This document shows, piece by piece, positions 22,560-34,743 of a stretch of 64,000 nucleotides of DNA. How positions within the stretch are numbered: the stretch's first letter is position 1; every line of letters starts with the position of its first letter. The position numbers and the translations under genes were made by a program. Below the pieces are notes generated by a model. It made no database searches. It worked only from the letters and a program-made list of their open reading frames with translations, and was not told where the DNA came from. Source of the DNA: Pneumocystis sp. 'macacae' (taxonomy: Eukaryota > Ascomycota > Pneumocystomycetes > Pneumocystales > Pneumocystaceae); assembly GCA_018127085.1 (NCBI GenBank), contig CM030723.1, forward strand, positions 439,685 through 503,684. The letters run 5' to 3'.

Positions 22560-25500
22560 TTATGTTTTAGATGCTTCTATAAGTTCTGCGCCCAATCTTT
22601 CTAAATAAAATTTTCTTTCATTTCTTGATAATCCTTTGAAATTTTCGACTATTTTTTTAATTAAGTTACGACTAATTTCATATGGTTTTAGGTCTCGATT
22701 ACCATAAACATCTTTAGTTATAGTTGCATAATATTGACTTTCTAAATGTCTCCAAAACACGTTTACACTTATTGAAGGTTCTAATGAATAAATTGCATGA
22801 AGCCAAAATGGAGGTATATAAAGAATATCTCCTGGAAATAGATTAACTTCATAAGGATGAGTATTTTTCAGCTCAATAGAATTTTCAATAAATATATTAG
22901 GAATTCTGGAAGAAGATGAACCAGGAGGAAACTCAAGATATAAAATATCTGAAGGGGGATATAATCGAATTTTTTTTGAACCCCGAATCTGAATAAGAAT
23001 ATTAGACATTACCTAATTATCTTAACATGTTTATACTGGTTATAAATTAAACATACATCGTAATGAAGCCACATTCCAATATTTTTACTAGAAATACGAA
23101 GAGGTGATGAAAATTTATTTGGATTTATGATTTGGGACAACTCAGGAGGAATTCTAAAGTCACTTGAGATTTCAAAAAAGTCTTCTTCTAAAAGACTTGG
23201 TTTAGTTCTTGGGTTTTTTGTTGAAATTGATCTCATATATAATTTTTTTTCGTCTTTATATATAGAATTGATAAATTCACCAAAATTCATAGTTTCATAA
23301 TTGAAATTTTTTGCATGGAAATTCATAAAATCAGTTCTTGCATTATGAACAATTATCTAGTATGTTAGTTCTGGAATATAATGTGTATATTAAATATTTA
23401 CTTTACGTGTATATCCAATATGAGAAATAAGATACTCTGGTGTCCATTTTTTTATACAAGTCCCCACATTTAGTCCTTTTAAAACAATTGGTATATTTTC
23501 TTCTAATATTTTCTTCCACTCATTTTCACATTTAATTTTCACACTAGAAATATTTTTAATTTCGGGATTTATACTGTTTTGAATTTTCAGGTTACATAAA
23601 TCTACATAGTAATTAGTATATTTACTAACAGAATTTGGTATACCTGTTTTTGTAATTTTATGTTCACAAATTAACCATTCTTTAGATAAATTAGATTCAA
23701 ATAATGTTAAAATATTGTTATTCCAATAAGTGCCAAAAGAAAAACACATACAACCTCCTCCAAGAATAATTATGCTGTTATCTATTCTTATAATATCAAA
23801 ACCAATAAGTATTGGTTCATCTTCAAGAATTTGGAAATCTAATGGTGTTATTTTCTGATTGTCTAAATCAAGTAGTATAAACTGATCATTCCAAGAAATA
23901 CAATGAAACATAGATACTCCTCCGGTAATTAATACATTTCCATCTAAAATTCCTGAAACATTTACTGCTTTTGCACCAAATCGAGATATATGTTGAATAT
24001 CTAAAATGGACAAGTTAGACCATGGTATAAGTTCCAAGACCCATTTTTTGTTGAAAATGTTTATTTTAAATGTCCATATATCTTCACATATAACACCATT
24101 TTTGTCCATTCCTCCACAAATAATACCTTCTTTTCTTTCGGGTAACCAAATCATACACATTCCAGATCGTGGTTGCATCTTATTTTTTGAATTAGTTTCT
24201 AGAAATTCCCAGCCTTTTTCTTGACTCCAGATCATCCATTCTTTATCTGCAAGTTGACATGTTTTTTCATTACCTCCGAATAATATATATCTGGTTTCTT
24301 CTTGAAGAGTAACTTTAACCATTCCATGTCTATAGCGATTAACACAATGCCCTGTTTTTAATGTATTTTGCGTTAAGCGATTGAATTCTTGTTCTGAACT
24401 TGATAATTTACATGGAGATTCTCTTCCACCAACACAAAATAAAATATTATCTTGAGAAAAATAATCTAAAGTATGACACACACGGATACCTAAATATTCA
24501 GCTTTAAATTCATGTACTATATTTCCTTTATATGTTATTATGAATATTTTTCCATCACGACCTGATTCAGAAATACCACCATGATAAATAATAGAATTTC
24601 GGTTAAACAACGTAGTTGCTCCAAATTTTCTATGGAATGATCCATTTCCACTAATTTTCTGAGCTCTCACTAAGAAGTTTGAATCAAAATTATTAAATAT
24701 ATGATTATTCAGAAATTGTGTTTGTTCGTCAGAATTTAAATATTGAAAACCTTTGGGCGGAAAATTTAAAAGAATTTGTTTTTCTGATTCAAAATTTTTT
24801 GCAATTAATAGACAATAATGTTGAAGAAACAATATTATTTCTTCCCATTCATCAAATTCTTCTGTTAAATTTACTTTATCTTTTGTTTCTTTATCAATAC
24901 CATAATACCAAAACGTACACAAGTCAAATGCTTCTATATTTTTCCATCCTTTATTTAGAAATCGTTTATATTGCGACTCGAGCGTAGGATATTGATCTAA
25001 TGAATATAGAGGAGTTTTCAGTTTGTTAAAATATGATATCATAGTTTTTCCAAAAGGATGGTTTTTTGAGGATGGTAAAATTTGTTCTAAAATAACAAAA
25101 CTTGCTAATAAATGGTTATTATAATTTTTTTGTTTATAAGTTACCATAAGGAAAAAAAGATGCCCAGTTTATTACTTTATCAGAAAAATTTGTCTCCATA
25201 TATACCATCGCTACTTCCGATATAAATAATATGTTCATGGTTTCAAGATCTGGGCATTTCTCTTTAAGAATTATTTTTAATGAATCTAAATCTTCTAAAT
25301 TACATCCGATAAGTTGGTATTGTAGTATTAATTGGTTTTTAGAAGACAATATCTGTTTTAAAGACATTTTTTTCAGTTCATGGTCTTCTTTAATGATAGA
25401 TTTTTTATTTTTTATAAGATCTGGAAAATCAATATCAAAAAATAATACATTGTCAAAGGTTGATTCTGAAATATATCGAAATGGTAAAGGATCACTATAT

Positions 25501-25935
25501 ATTTAGATTCTTTAATAAAATACCAAAAACATACTATCCACATCCTAGATTTATAATAACTTTTTTTAGATTATTTTTTTCTGAAAGAAACTAAAAACAT
25601 TAACCATAGAAAAAAAAGAAAGTATAATACATTTTGTATAACTGTATCTATCGCTTTGCAACGAATGTAATACCCTCTATTTATTACTATATACTTTAAA
25701 AAGAGCTGGATAAATTGAATCAATTATAAATACCCGGAGATCTTCTTTTTGGTTTTTTGACAAATGCTCGTAGATATTGGTTTTTAGAAAATGGATAACC
25801 AGAATATTCTGCAGATCGTTTAGAAACAATAGACGCATTATTCGTTTCTTTATTTTTTGTTTTAATGTATTTAAAAATAAAAAAAAAAAAACAATTTATA
25901 CTTTGTATAATTTTATTTTTATGAGAATCTTGCAT
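22560..25935 (-). CDS. TYW4: tRNA wybutosine-synthesizing protein 4 (LCMT-kelch-JmjC)
   Basis: TYW4/Ppm2 performs the last methylation and methoxycarbonylation making wybutosine at position 37 of tRNA-Phe. Eight exons (25935-25902, 25847-25734, 25686-25631, 25590-25535, 25494-25145, 25104-23402, 23356-23057, 23012-22560) encode 1021 residues. Part 1 is a carboxyl-methyltransferase fold: TNNASIVSKRSAEYSGYP, RRSPVINRGYYIRCKAID and the SAM loop INLGCGYDPLPFR. Part 2 is a kelch-type propeller with repeated GG sheets (HGGISESGRDG, CVGGRESPC, ICGGMDKNG, ITGGVSM, LGGGCMC). Part 3 is a cupin/JmjC-like domain: MWLHYDVMSNILIQIRG and FPGDILYIPPFWLHAI. Introns inside the SAM domain were set by phase. The PP2A methyltransferase PPM1 is excluded by the two extra domains. 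Confidence 0.92.
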
Positions 25936-26195
25936 TCCTTTAACAATTTTTAAGATTCTTTTTATTTAAAATAATTTTCTAGTTTATCAGGAAGAAATTG
26001 TACATTTTTTTGTATTTGTATTTTTAAATATTTTTATCTTAGTTTGATAACTTTAAAAGTTGGATGTTATCTTGATTTCGTTTAACCTTTAGTGTTTAAA
26101 ATTATTTAAGATAGCTTAAAAAATAAAAATATTTGACTTTTTTGTTTAACATAATTAATTTTTGTTTATTTTTCTAATATTTCCTTAGTTTCTTT

Positions 26196-27836
26196 ATGAA
26201 TGAAAATTATGACAAACTTTTATGTTTTAATTTTAATCAGGATTTCAGGTAAAAAGTTAATTTTTTATTATCTTTTTTTAAGAAAAAGAGTTATTTAAGT
26301 ATTGGGACAAAGTATAGATATAGGATTTATACATGTAAGCCTTTTAGAAAGTGTTATAGCAAATGTAATTATTTGTATTTTTTATTTTTATAGTACTAGT
26401 ACTAAGTCTCAAGATAGTGGATTACAGGCATTGGTAAAAATCTATAGAAAAGACGTTAAATGGATTAAACAGTTGAAGGAATTATGGAAATGCTTTTTTG
26501 TACTTCTTTAGTTGCATTGGTGGGTATAGGTGATCATCCAAATATGTCACCTAGACGATTACAAATTTTCAATACTAAAGTACTTTTTGACATGCTTTTA
26601 TTCTCTATCTAAACTGATTTAGCGACAATCTGCTATATGTGAACTCACGTTTCCAACGCTAGTTTTATCTATTAAGTTAAATTGTCATCGATTAGTTGTT
26701 ATTCTTGAAAAACAAATTTATATTTATGATATTAGTAATATGAAACTTCATACGATTGAAACTTCGCCGAATTCATCTGGTAATCTGAAAAAGTATTTTT
26801 CAATATAAATTTCCTGATTTATTACTGAAGCTGTTTGTTCATTATCATATTCTTCAGAAAATTGTTATATTGCTTATCCCTTGCAGAATCTTTTATCTTT
26901 AGAATTTCTTACTTTGATGTCTAAGTTAAAGATGAACTGTCCAAAGTCTTCGGTTTTAAGCGGATATGTTCTTTTTGATGCATTAGCCTTACACCCAATA
27001 AATATTATTGAAGCACATAAATCTCCTTTGGCATTTATATCTTTAAATAGTAATGGTACGTTACTAGCTACGTCTTCTGATAAGGGTACGGTTATACGAA
27101 TTTTTTCTATACCAAGTGCTATAAAGCTTTATAAATTTAGAAGAGGAACTTCTCTGGCAAAAATATATAGTATGAATTTTAGTTTGACTTCTAATTTTCT
27201 TTGTGTTACATCTAATACAGAAACGGTTGATATATATAGGCTTTTTTCTGACGAAGTTAGTAAAAGAGAACGAAGCTATAGTATACAGTCTTTATCAAAA
27301 TCATGTGAATTTTTAGAAAAAAAGCGGTCAATTATAAGATTAATTAGTTAATTTGTTATCATTATTTTTAATTTTTTGATGAAATTAGAAGTTTTAGAAG
27401 ATCATCTTATTTCATTAGAAGAAATTTTATAACTATTCTAGAAAATTATTTGCTTGCTACATTAACAGAAATATGGGAGCCTACTAGAAACTTTGCTTAT
27501 GCGAAAATACCAGATCATCAAACTAAAAATATAGCTGCATTCAATAAGTGTTGATTTCTTATCTATAGATATTTATATATCTATTTTTTACTGAATTATA
27601 TTAATGATAATAGTTCTTCGCAAGTTATGGTTATTACTTCTGAAGGGCAACTATATATTATTTTGATATTAATTTGGAGAACGGAGGAGAATGCGTTCTT
27701 AGAAAACAATATTCGTAAATCTTTTTTATTTTATATATAAGAAATTAATCTTTATAGACTCCTTAATTTATTTAAGAAATATGTTGATTTAAAAGATACT
27801 AAATTAAGTAATTTTCATAGTTTTGGAAAAATTTAA
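26196..27836 (+). CDS. ATG18: Atg18-like PROPPIN, with apparent frameshift near 27,655
   Basis: Seven-bladed WD propeller binding PI3P/PI(3,5)P2 through an FRRG motif; it works in autophagy and vacuole recycling. Modelled exons: 26196-26248, 26291-26364, 26473-26579, 26623-26779, 26831-27326, 27389-27547, 27614-27714, 27758-27836, about 408 residues. Family blocks: [80 protein letters not shown] and [17 protein letters not shown]. In exon 7 the reading frame breaks: [14 protein letters not shown] is in one frame and [19 protein letters not shown] in another, with one base too few in the AT run at 27651-27665. Unshifted translation would end at 27740 with a scrambled last blade. The 108-base intron at 26365-26472 is also long. 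Confidence 0.82.
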
Positions 27837-28016
27837 ATGTCTTGGTTTTAAAATCTAATATCTTGCTTTTATAGTTGTATTTAAATTTTCCATTAATGTG
27901 AATTATTTGCAAGGAAATCGTTTCAATCATTTACGGAAAAATTTTTCACAAATATTTGGTCTATATATACATATATACATGTTGACTTGTTAATCGTATA
28001 TTTGTTATTTAAATAT

Positions 28017-28801
28017 TCAGCTAAAGCTAGCTGCGTTCCCGCTTATCTTGAAATAATTAATTAGATTTTATATATAATATTATATTCACCAATAATCCTA
28101 CTATTAGCCCGAAAAGACCTATGACTGAACTAAAGATCTCTACTACAAGAATTTTTACAAATAGATTTGGGTCCTGTGCATCTGCAAGCGCTACGCTGCT
28201 TCCCGTAATTCCTACTGCTATACCACATGTTAAATTGCATATCCCTACTGTCATTCCTCCCCAAAATAGTGAATATCCTGTTCTTGTAAATACAATTCTA
28301 TATATTTCAATTTTTTTTTATACCTGTATAATAATTCTGTCTTGTATAAAGGTCAGGTCCTGCTACATCTTGTAGTTTCGTGCTGAACACAATTGACATA
28401 ATAATCCCATATATTGCTACTACTTCACAGAAAATAATGCTGTTGTATGTTTCATCAATACATAGTGATTTTTATTACTGTATTTATCCCCACCTGATCA
28501 AATTTTTTGTTTGTATATGTGGTGCTTTAACGCCCCCACCTAAAATACTTGTTCCTGTAATAAAAATGCCCCTGTTTTTGTCAAATTCTTTCTGCTAACA
28601 TACAAAAACACATGCCATGCTGCACCTGCAACACTAAGACCAATACATATGCCGATACCAAGTAAACCCCATGAATATGGGCTGGTTCTTGTAAAAAAGT
28701 CGTCTGTAGTACTTGTTAAAGACTGAAAAGACAATTGTTGGATGGAAAAAAAAATTACTTATGAATTGAAGATTAGATATACTTCCCACAGTATCTGCCA
28801 T
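28017..28801 (-). CDS. VMA16: V-ATPase proteolipid subunit c'' (Vma16)
   Basis: Membrane-ring proteolipid of the vacuolar proton pump, about 178 residues. Exons: 28801-28790, 28722-28610, 28571-28494, 28439-28324, 28277-28090, 28046-28017. Family sequence: [55 protein letters not shown] with the proton-carrying Glu in the FCEVVAIYG segment, and a last helix [19 protein letters not shown]. The final exon (ISGNAASFS) was found by phase and resembles the usual short tail. The first exon is only 12 bases (MADT) and less certain. Subunit c'' rather than c is supported by IYG in place of the c-type motif and by the conserved block [18 protein letters not shown]. Confidence 0.9.
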
Positions 28802-29155
28802 GCAAAAGGTTGAAAACTATACAATAGGTGTATATATTATGTATATATACTATATATATCTATATGTCTGATTGCAAATGCTCTACGTAATGAGTATATA
28901 TATATGAAGTCGGTATATAGAACTGAATATATATGTAGAAATGCTAAGTTTATACGTAAAAACTAAGAATAAGCGTCTTTTTCTCTTTATGTTAAATATA
29001 TGTACTGTATATGTGTGTCAATGGTTGGTAAAATGGGTTTTAGCAAGCTCGGAAATTGTATAATAGAGGTGAAGTTCCGAAAAGTGCTCGAAAGTGTTTA
29101 AGGAAAACGATACATGAATTTTTGAGGAAAAAAAAGGTGGGAAAAAGGGGTAAAA
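28802..29155. promoter_or_regulatory. Divergent intergenic region VMA16 and TOA2
   Basis: 354 bases between divergent starts, with several TATATA-type runs (28835-28935) and a TG-richer right half. It must hold both promoters; no specific site is assigned. Confidence 0.45.
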
Positions 29156-29743
29156 ATGGTGAGTACTCAGTACTACGAGCTGTATAGAAGAAGTTCTATT
29201 GGTAGGGAAATTTTTGAGATTTTCTTCCTATTTTTTTTGGTTGAAAAAAGTTAAGATGGATAGGAATTTCATTAACGGATGCTCTGGATGATTTAATTCG
29301 TGATGGGCAGATTCCACCGCAGCTTGCAATGAAAATCCTCTTAAATGTGAGTAGATAAGTGGCCGTTTATGACTTTTTGTTATTTGGGAACAAATGAACT
29401 AAAAAGATAGTTTGATAAAAGTATTACGGATAATCTGACGGAAAAAGTGAAATCTCGTATGACTTTTCGTGTAAGTTTTTGAAATCCTGTTAGCAGATTT
29501 TTTGGATGCTTGCAAGTTTTTTTCAGAATAACAGTTATTTAGGGGCATCTGGATACATATAGGTTTTGTGATGAGGTTTGGACATTTATTATTAAAAATC
29601 CATGTTTTCGATTAGAAAATGATACAATGGTTGTAGACAAGATAAAAATTGTTGCCTGCAACTCAAAAGTATGTTGATGTGTTTTTTGATTCGTGTGGGT
29701 TTAGGTTTTGAGTAAATTCTGCTGGTTATTGTGGTCGGCATAA
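29156..29743 (+). CDS. TOA2: TFIIA small (gamma) subunit
   Basis: General transcription factor subunit that stabilises TBP on the TATA box, 117 residues. Exons 29156-29201, 29264-29346, 29411-29470, 29543-29668, 29705-29743. Sequence follows the family closely: [62 protein letters not shown] and [11 protein letters not shown]. The introns (62, 64, 72 and 36 bases) are somewhat longer than elsewhere. The final short exon ([12 protein letters not shown]) is read from a plausible splice and is the least certain part; a stop shortly after ACNSK would suit the family as well. Confidence 0.93.
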
Positions 29744-30178
29744 TCTATATTATTTTTACTTCTAAAAACCTCTTAAAGCTTCCTGTTTATTTTGCATTCT
29801 TGTTTTGTGGCGTCAAATTTGCTTTTATACAATGGTTTTTTATATAATTGTTACTCAAAAATTTAGAGATCTGGCTATATTTGATTTTTGCACATATGGT
29901 TGGTATATGCCTAATCAGCACATGAAGAGAAATATCTGTGGATAATTGTTTTCTTTATTATCTTTTTGGTCTCTTAGTTTTTTATGATGACTTATTGTGT
30001 TAATGAGTTATATTATTGGCGATATTGTATTTTGAAAAAAGAAAAATAAAAAGAGCAGTTTGTAATGAATGTTAATATTTAAGCGAATATTTGTGTTTTT
30101 AAATTATTTTTTATAAGTTTTTGTTTTTAGATTTTTGGTTATTTATTTGTTTCTATAGTAATACGTTTAAAAATATTA
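29744..30178. other. Intergenic region TOA2 to SDR gene
   Basis: AT/T-rich flank; the promoter of the reductase lies here. No gene or repeat recognised. Confidence 0.55.
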
Positions 30179-31174
30179 ATGTTTATTAATAAAATAGTAT
30201 CTTTTAGAAAATGTGTCTTTGGTGTGTTGTTTTTTAAAAAATTGCTTCAGAAGTACGCTCTTTATTCTTCTTTTAAGGGGTATTTTTTGTTTTCTACTTT
30301 TTTTCGGGGAAAAATCTGTTTAATTTCAGGAGGTTCAAGAGGAATTGGCCTGGGGATTGCACAGAGGTTTGCAAAGGAAGGGAATCGTTGTATTTTGGTT
30401 TCGAAGAATAAGGATCGTTTGAAAGAAGCTCTTTCTACTCTTCCTTTTCAGAATATTCATGAATACTATGCTCTGGATGTTAGAAATCCAAATGAATGGG
30501 ATCAACTTGCTAAGAAAATCGATAAATTGGATGTACTTGTGAATGCTGCAGGTAGAGTGTTTTGTTTACTTTATGGGTTTTAGAGTGCCAAGGTATATCT
30601 CAGTATACTTTATTTCCAAGAATGTCTATGAATGAAATTGAAAATATTATTTCAACCAATCTTTTAGGATCAATTTATGCCTGTCGTGTATTTTTTCGCC
30701 ATTTTCTTAATAATAAAGGCGGTAAGCTATTTTTTTATTAAGGTTTTTTAATATATTGAAATAGGTTCTATTGTTAATATTTCTTCTTCTATAATATTAG
30801 GTGGAGGAGCTGGTGCTACTGTTTATGCTGCTTCAAAAGCAGGAATATCGGGTGAATAAGTTCCTATATTGGCCTTTCCTAATAATAAAGGATTTACGAA
30901 AGCATTATCTGCTGAATGGGCATCTAAAGGAATTAGGGTGAACGCAATTTCGCCAGGATATGTTGATACATTTATGTTAAACCGTAATATTTAAAATGAA
31001 AAAATGTGTTATTAATTTATATTAGAGTTAGATGAAAAAAAACGGAAAATAGCTGAATCTTCTAATCATATAAAGAGGTTCGTGAATGTAGAAGAAATTG
31101 CATCTGCTGCTATTTTCCTTGTATCTAATGAATTTATAACGGGAACTACATTATACATAGATGGTGGTATGTAA
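30179..31174 (+). CDS. OAR1: Short-chain dehydrogenase, FabG/OAR1-like 3-oxoacyl-ACP reductase
   Basis: NAD(P)H-dependent SDR of 279 residues, probably the ketoreductase of mitochondrial type II fatty-acid synthesis. Exons 30179-30551, 30584-30721, 30765-30851, 30891-30983, 31026-31174. Motifs: cofactor loop [17 protein letters not shown] in place of NAAG, catalytic Ser in NISSSI and YAASK as the YxxxK motif, AISPGYVDT, and the C-terminus TLYIDGGM typical of FabG. About 40 residues ([20 protein letters not shown]) precede the fold and would serve as a mitochondrial presequence. The first intron is only 32 bases. Substrate is inferred from overall FabG likeness; other SDRs cannot be excluded. 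The convergent UBA2 gene ends 9 bases away. Confidence 0.82.
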
Positions 31175-31183
31175 AAACGTATT

Positions 31184-33479
31184 TTATATAGAATCCAATA
31201 TAATAATATCACTATCATCATCATCAATAATAATGTGATCTGTTTTAGTTTTTTTAGAAATGATATTGGATTGAGAATATGGTAGATTCGATTTTCTTTT
31301 TAGATTGGATGTGTTTTTTTCATTATCTTCAGCTTTATTTTCTTGAGCTTTATGATTATATAAATATCTAGGAATTGAGATGTTTAGTATAGAATAAGGC
31401 CTTTCGCTATTTTCAAACAGCCTAAATATGTTAAAATAGAAATAATATTGTAAAATTGTACTTTTCTTCTACTACTAATATTAGATTTTTTCTATTTGGT
31501 TTCTCCTCATTATCTTCTTCATCTATAATAGTTAAGAATGTACCATTCTGAATACCAATGTCTTTAAGTAATTTATCAAGATTATCCTCAAATTCAATAT
31601 CATATAGCAGTCTATCACTTATAATGCTTACTTCTTTTCCATATCCTAATCCTTTTTGTAAAACATCTACAACTAGATTTTTAAGTGTTGCAAGGTGAAT
31701 ATTTACTGAAAATATAGATCTTATTACTCCACAAACCTTACACTGAGGATTCGGAGGACTTGTAATTTCGCTATTAAATATTTTTTCGGGGCGTCGTGAA
31801 TAAAATACCTTATAAATTCACTTTAAATATTGAAAAAAGAATTTAGTAAATACTGTTTTTAGAGAATTCAGGTTATTGGATAATATATGAAACGCTTGTA
31901 AAGTACAAATGCCTGAAATTATAGAATTTGTAGTAGAAATAGAAGGTATAATATTTCCTGTTATTTCTTTTCTAGTTATAAGTTAATTAAATAAATATTA
32001 AATATCTTACGTTTAATTTTAAATTTTGATTTTTGTTCAATACCGAAAACATAGGATCGAAGATTAGCTGATGCTGATACAAAATTCAAAGCATCTTCAT
32101 CATCTTTATCAAATAAAATACTAGGTTTATTGTTTGAAGATGTTTTTGATAGCGAGAGAAATCTTTTGCTTAAATTTTCCAAACTTATGAATTAGTAATA
32201 GTTTTATATTTTAAAAATATTATAACACTATTTTTTACCTTGACAAAAATATTTGAAAATTTTCTTCAATAGTCCATACCAACTGACCATTTTTTAATCT
32301 TTCTTGATCAATTAAATAAGATTTTGATTCTAAATCCTCATAAGAAAGAGGATTTATTATTTTTAATATTTTAGATATATCTTCTAAAGATTTCAATTCT
32401 ACAATTTCATCATAATAAAGCTTTTTAAATAATTTTTTAGCAAAATCTTTGTTGCCTATAGAATTTTTAATATTTTTAAAAAAACTCTTTTCTATATATA
32501 GATTGTTTGTATTATTATCTAAGGAAAATGAATAAGAAAATATTATATTTAGATTAAAAATACCTTTTTCGATTTCAGACGTTTCTATGTCAAATGCATT
32601 TTCATCAAAACCAAAAATATGTCTGAAATTTTAGAATAGATTACATTTTTTAATACTTACGGAAACAAATAACTTTTTGCCCACACAATACAGTGAACAG
32701 GTGAACTAGGTGTCATTCTTATTGTACAGACGGGATAGGTTTTGGGTATTTCTTTAGGATTACAATCATAACACTCCGTTCTTCCCTTGAATTTTGAGTA
32801 ATGAACACTTTTTTAAAAAAAGTACTTTAATAATAACTTGTACTTGCCCATGGAACCCCGCTGTTCCACTCTCAATAAGGGGTATATTTGCTGTTAAGCA
32901 CATTTTGTTGACATGACGTCGAGCATCTGCTAATATAAATATTGTATATTACAATAACTCTAAAAACTACCAAGATTGTCTAGTGCATTGAACACTAAAG
33001 TGAATTTTTGAAACCAAAAGACATTAAATTTCTGATCTTTAATATCAGAATGATATGCTTCCAATTTGGCTTTTGGATTAAATTTTTGAGCATTTTCTTT
33101 TGCAACCTTTGAAATTTCAATTTAAAATAATACTTTTTGTTTTTTATACTAATGCTTTTGGTTTTTTAATATGTTTTTTTTGGAATAAAAACTGTCTATT
33201 TAAATTTGATAGATCAATCGTATCTAAATCAATCTAAACATAATAAATTATTTTAAACACTTAAATAACACGCGAATAATAACATACAATGTGTATTTCT
33301 TCAAATCCAGATAATAAAAGGTTCTTAAGTAATTCACAACCAATTCCACCTGCTCCAACTAAAAGTACCTTAAATGTCAAAAAAAAACACTTTATAATGA
33401 AATATTAATTTACCTTTGATGAAGATATTTTGTCTTTTAGCAATTGATTAGAATTATTGTTATTTAATTGATGAATCAT
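31184..33479 (-). CDS. UBA2: SUMO-activating enzyme subunit Uba2
   Basis: Catalytic half of the SUMO E1 enzyme (partner Aos1), 601 residues in 12 exons: 33479-33414, 33368-33288, 33233-33150, 33106-32971, 32929-32826, 32785-32661, 32622-32564, 32518-32239, 32183-32011, 31966-31854, 31808-31462, 31421-31184. The adenylation fold shows [53 protein letters not shown] and [11 protein letters not shown]. The thioester cysteine lies in [14 protein letters not shown]. Zinc-binding pairs are CYDCNP and QCKVCG, followed by a ubiquitin-like domain and a basic, acidic-ended tail ([17 protein letters not shown]) fitting a nuclear protein. All junctions agree in phase. Confidence 0.95.
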
Positions 33480-33662
33480 ATTATTTGTTTTTAATAAATG
33501 AAATTCGTGACGGTAAAAAAAAGATAAAAGTTTAGAAGCAAAAATTAAAGTATATTTTATAAATTTTTATGATATCTTTCATTATAAATATATAAAAAGA
33601 AACATATATTGCTTGGTTTTTCGCTTTTTTTCTATCTAATTAAGAGTTTTTAGTTAGAGATA

Positions 33663-34132
33663 ATGTTATCTACTGATACAATTTTGATTGATGAGATTTT
33701 TCATATAAATTCAGTGGATTCTCAAAAGTTTGATAGAGGTTGTTTTTATTTTTAATTTTTTTCTTTTTTATATGTTTTAGTCTCAAGGATTGTTGCTACT
33801 TCGTCTTTACAAGATATAGAAATGACTTTAGACATTAACTCAGAATTATATCCGTTAAAGGCTGATGAATCTATTTCTGTTCAACTTGCGTCAACACTGC
33901 AAGATGCGTTTAAGGATAGTGCTGATTATATTATGTATGGGAAGGTTTATAGATTTGATGAAGGAGAAAAAGATCGAGTGTTAAGATTTAAGTAATTAAA
34001 ATAAAAAAAGGGCTGAAATATTTTAGGTCTGTATATGTAAGTTTTGGTGGACTTTTGATGTGTCTTGAGGGTCCATATAAGAAACTTAGCCGACTTTCGT
34101 ATGATCATGTTTATCTTTTTATTCGGAAATGA
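33663..34132 (+). CDS. RPB8: RNA polymerase I/II/III shared subunit Rpb8
   Basis: OB-fold subunit common to the three nuclear RNA polymerases, 130 residues. Exons 33663-33738, 33781-33991 and 34027-34132 (introns 42 and 35 bases). Family features: DEIFHINSVDSQKFDRVSRI, MTLDINSELYPL, DYIMYGKVYRFDE, and the end YVSFGGLLMCLEGPYKKLSRL...DHVYLFIRK. Length and both ends match the family. It is divergent from UBA2, 183 bases away. Confidence 0.95.
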
Positions 34133-34743
34133 TTTAAAGTTTTCTATGATAAACAAAAAATATTTTTCATTTTTATTTATTGTTTTAAACTTCCAGAGTT
34201 TATGGTATATTTTTTTTCAATTCTAAAACTTAAATGAATTTTTTTAGTAATGCTAAAATAATATTTCATCAAAAATATATTAAAAAATGTAGAAAATATT
34301 TTAATATTTTTAAAGTATATAAATATCGTATATAAATTTTTAATATTAACAATTTTATTTATTTTAATGGGTATTTGTGTTTTAGAAATTTATTGAAAAT
34401 GTTAAAATATTAAATTAAATGTGTAACAAATATAATATGTTGTCTTTGAAATACTCAATCATTAAATGATTTTTGTAAATACTACATAATAGATGTATAT
34501 TTTTAAAAATATAATACTTTACTGATGTATTTTTAAAATGAATATTTTTTTATAAACTTAAGATAATATTAAATTAAAATTCTGAAAATAATATATAATT
34601 TTATAGTTTTTTGAAGTTTTTAATAGATAAAAAAACAAAATGTATTATATCATTAACATTAAATTACAGGAATAGCAATTCTAGTTTATAATATGAACTG
34701 TTAAAAAAACATGAGCAAAGTTAAAAGCGATAAATTTAATAAA
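34133..34743. other. AT-rich convergent intergenic region
   Basis: 611 bases between RPB8 and the convergent hypothetical gene, with A/T homopolymers. No gene seen. Confidence 0.55.

Noticed and set aside
25231..25506. Plus-strand open frame inside TYW4
   Set aside because: Antisense shadow of the methyltransferase exon.
28494..28571. Frameshift in VMA16 near 28500
   Set aside because: Rechecking the bases showed TTTGATC, which keeps NLIS in frame; the first reading was a transcription slip.
28835..28935. TATATA runs as a transposon or centromere repeat
   Set aside because: Short irregular TA runs in a divergent promoter; no unit structure or terminal repeats.
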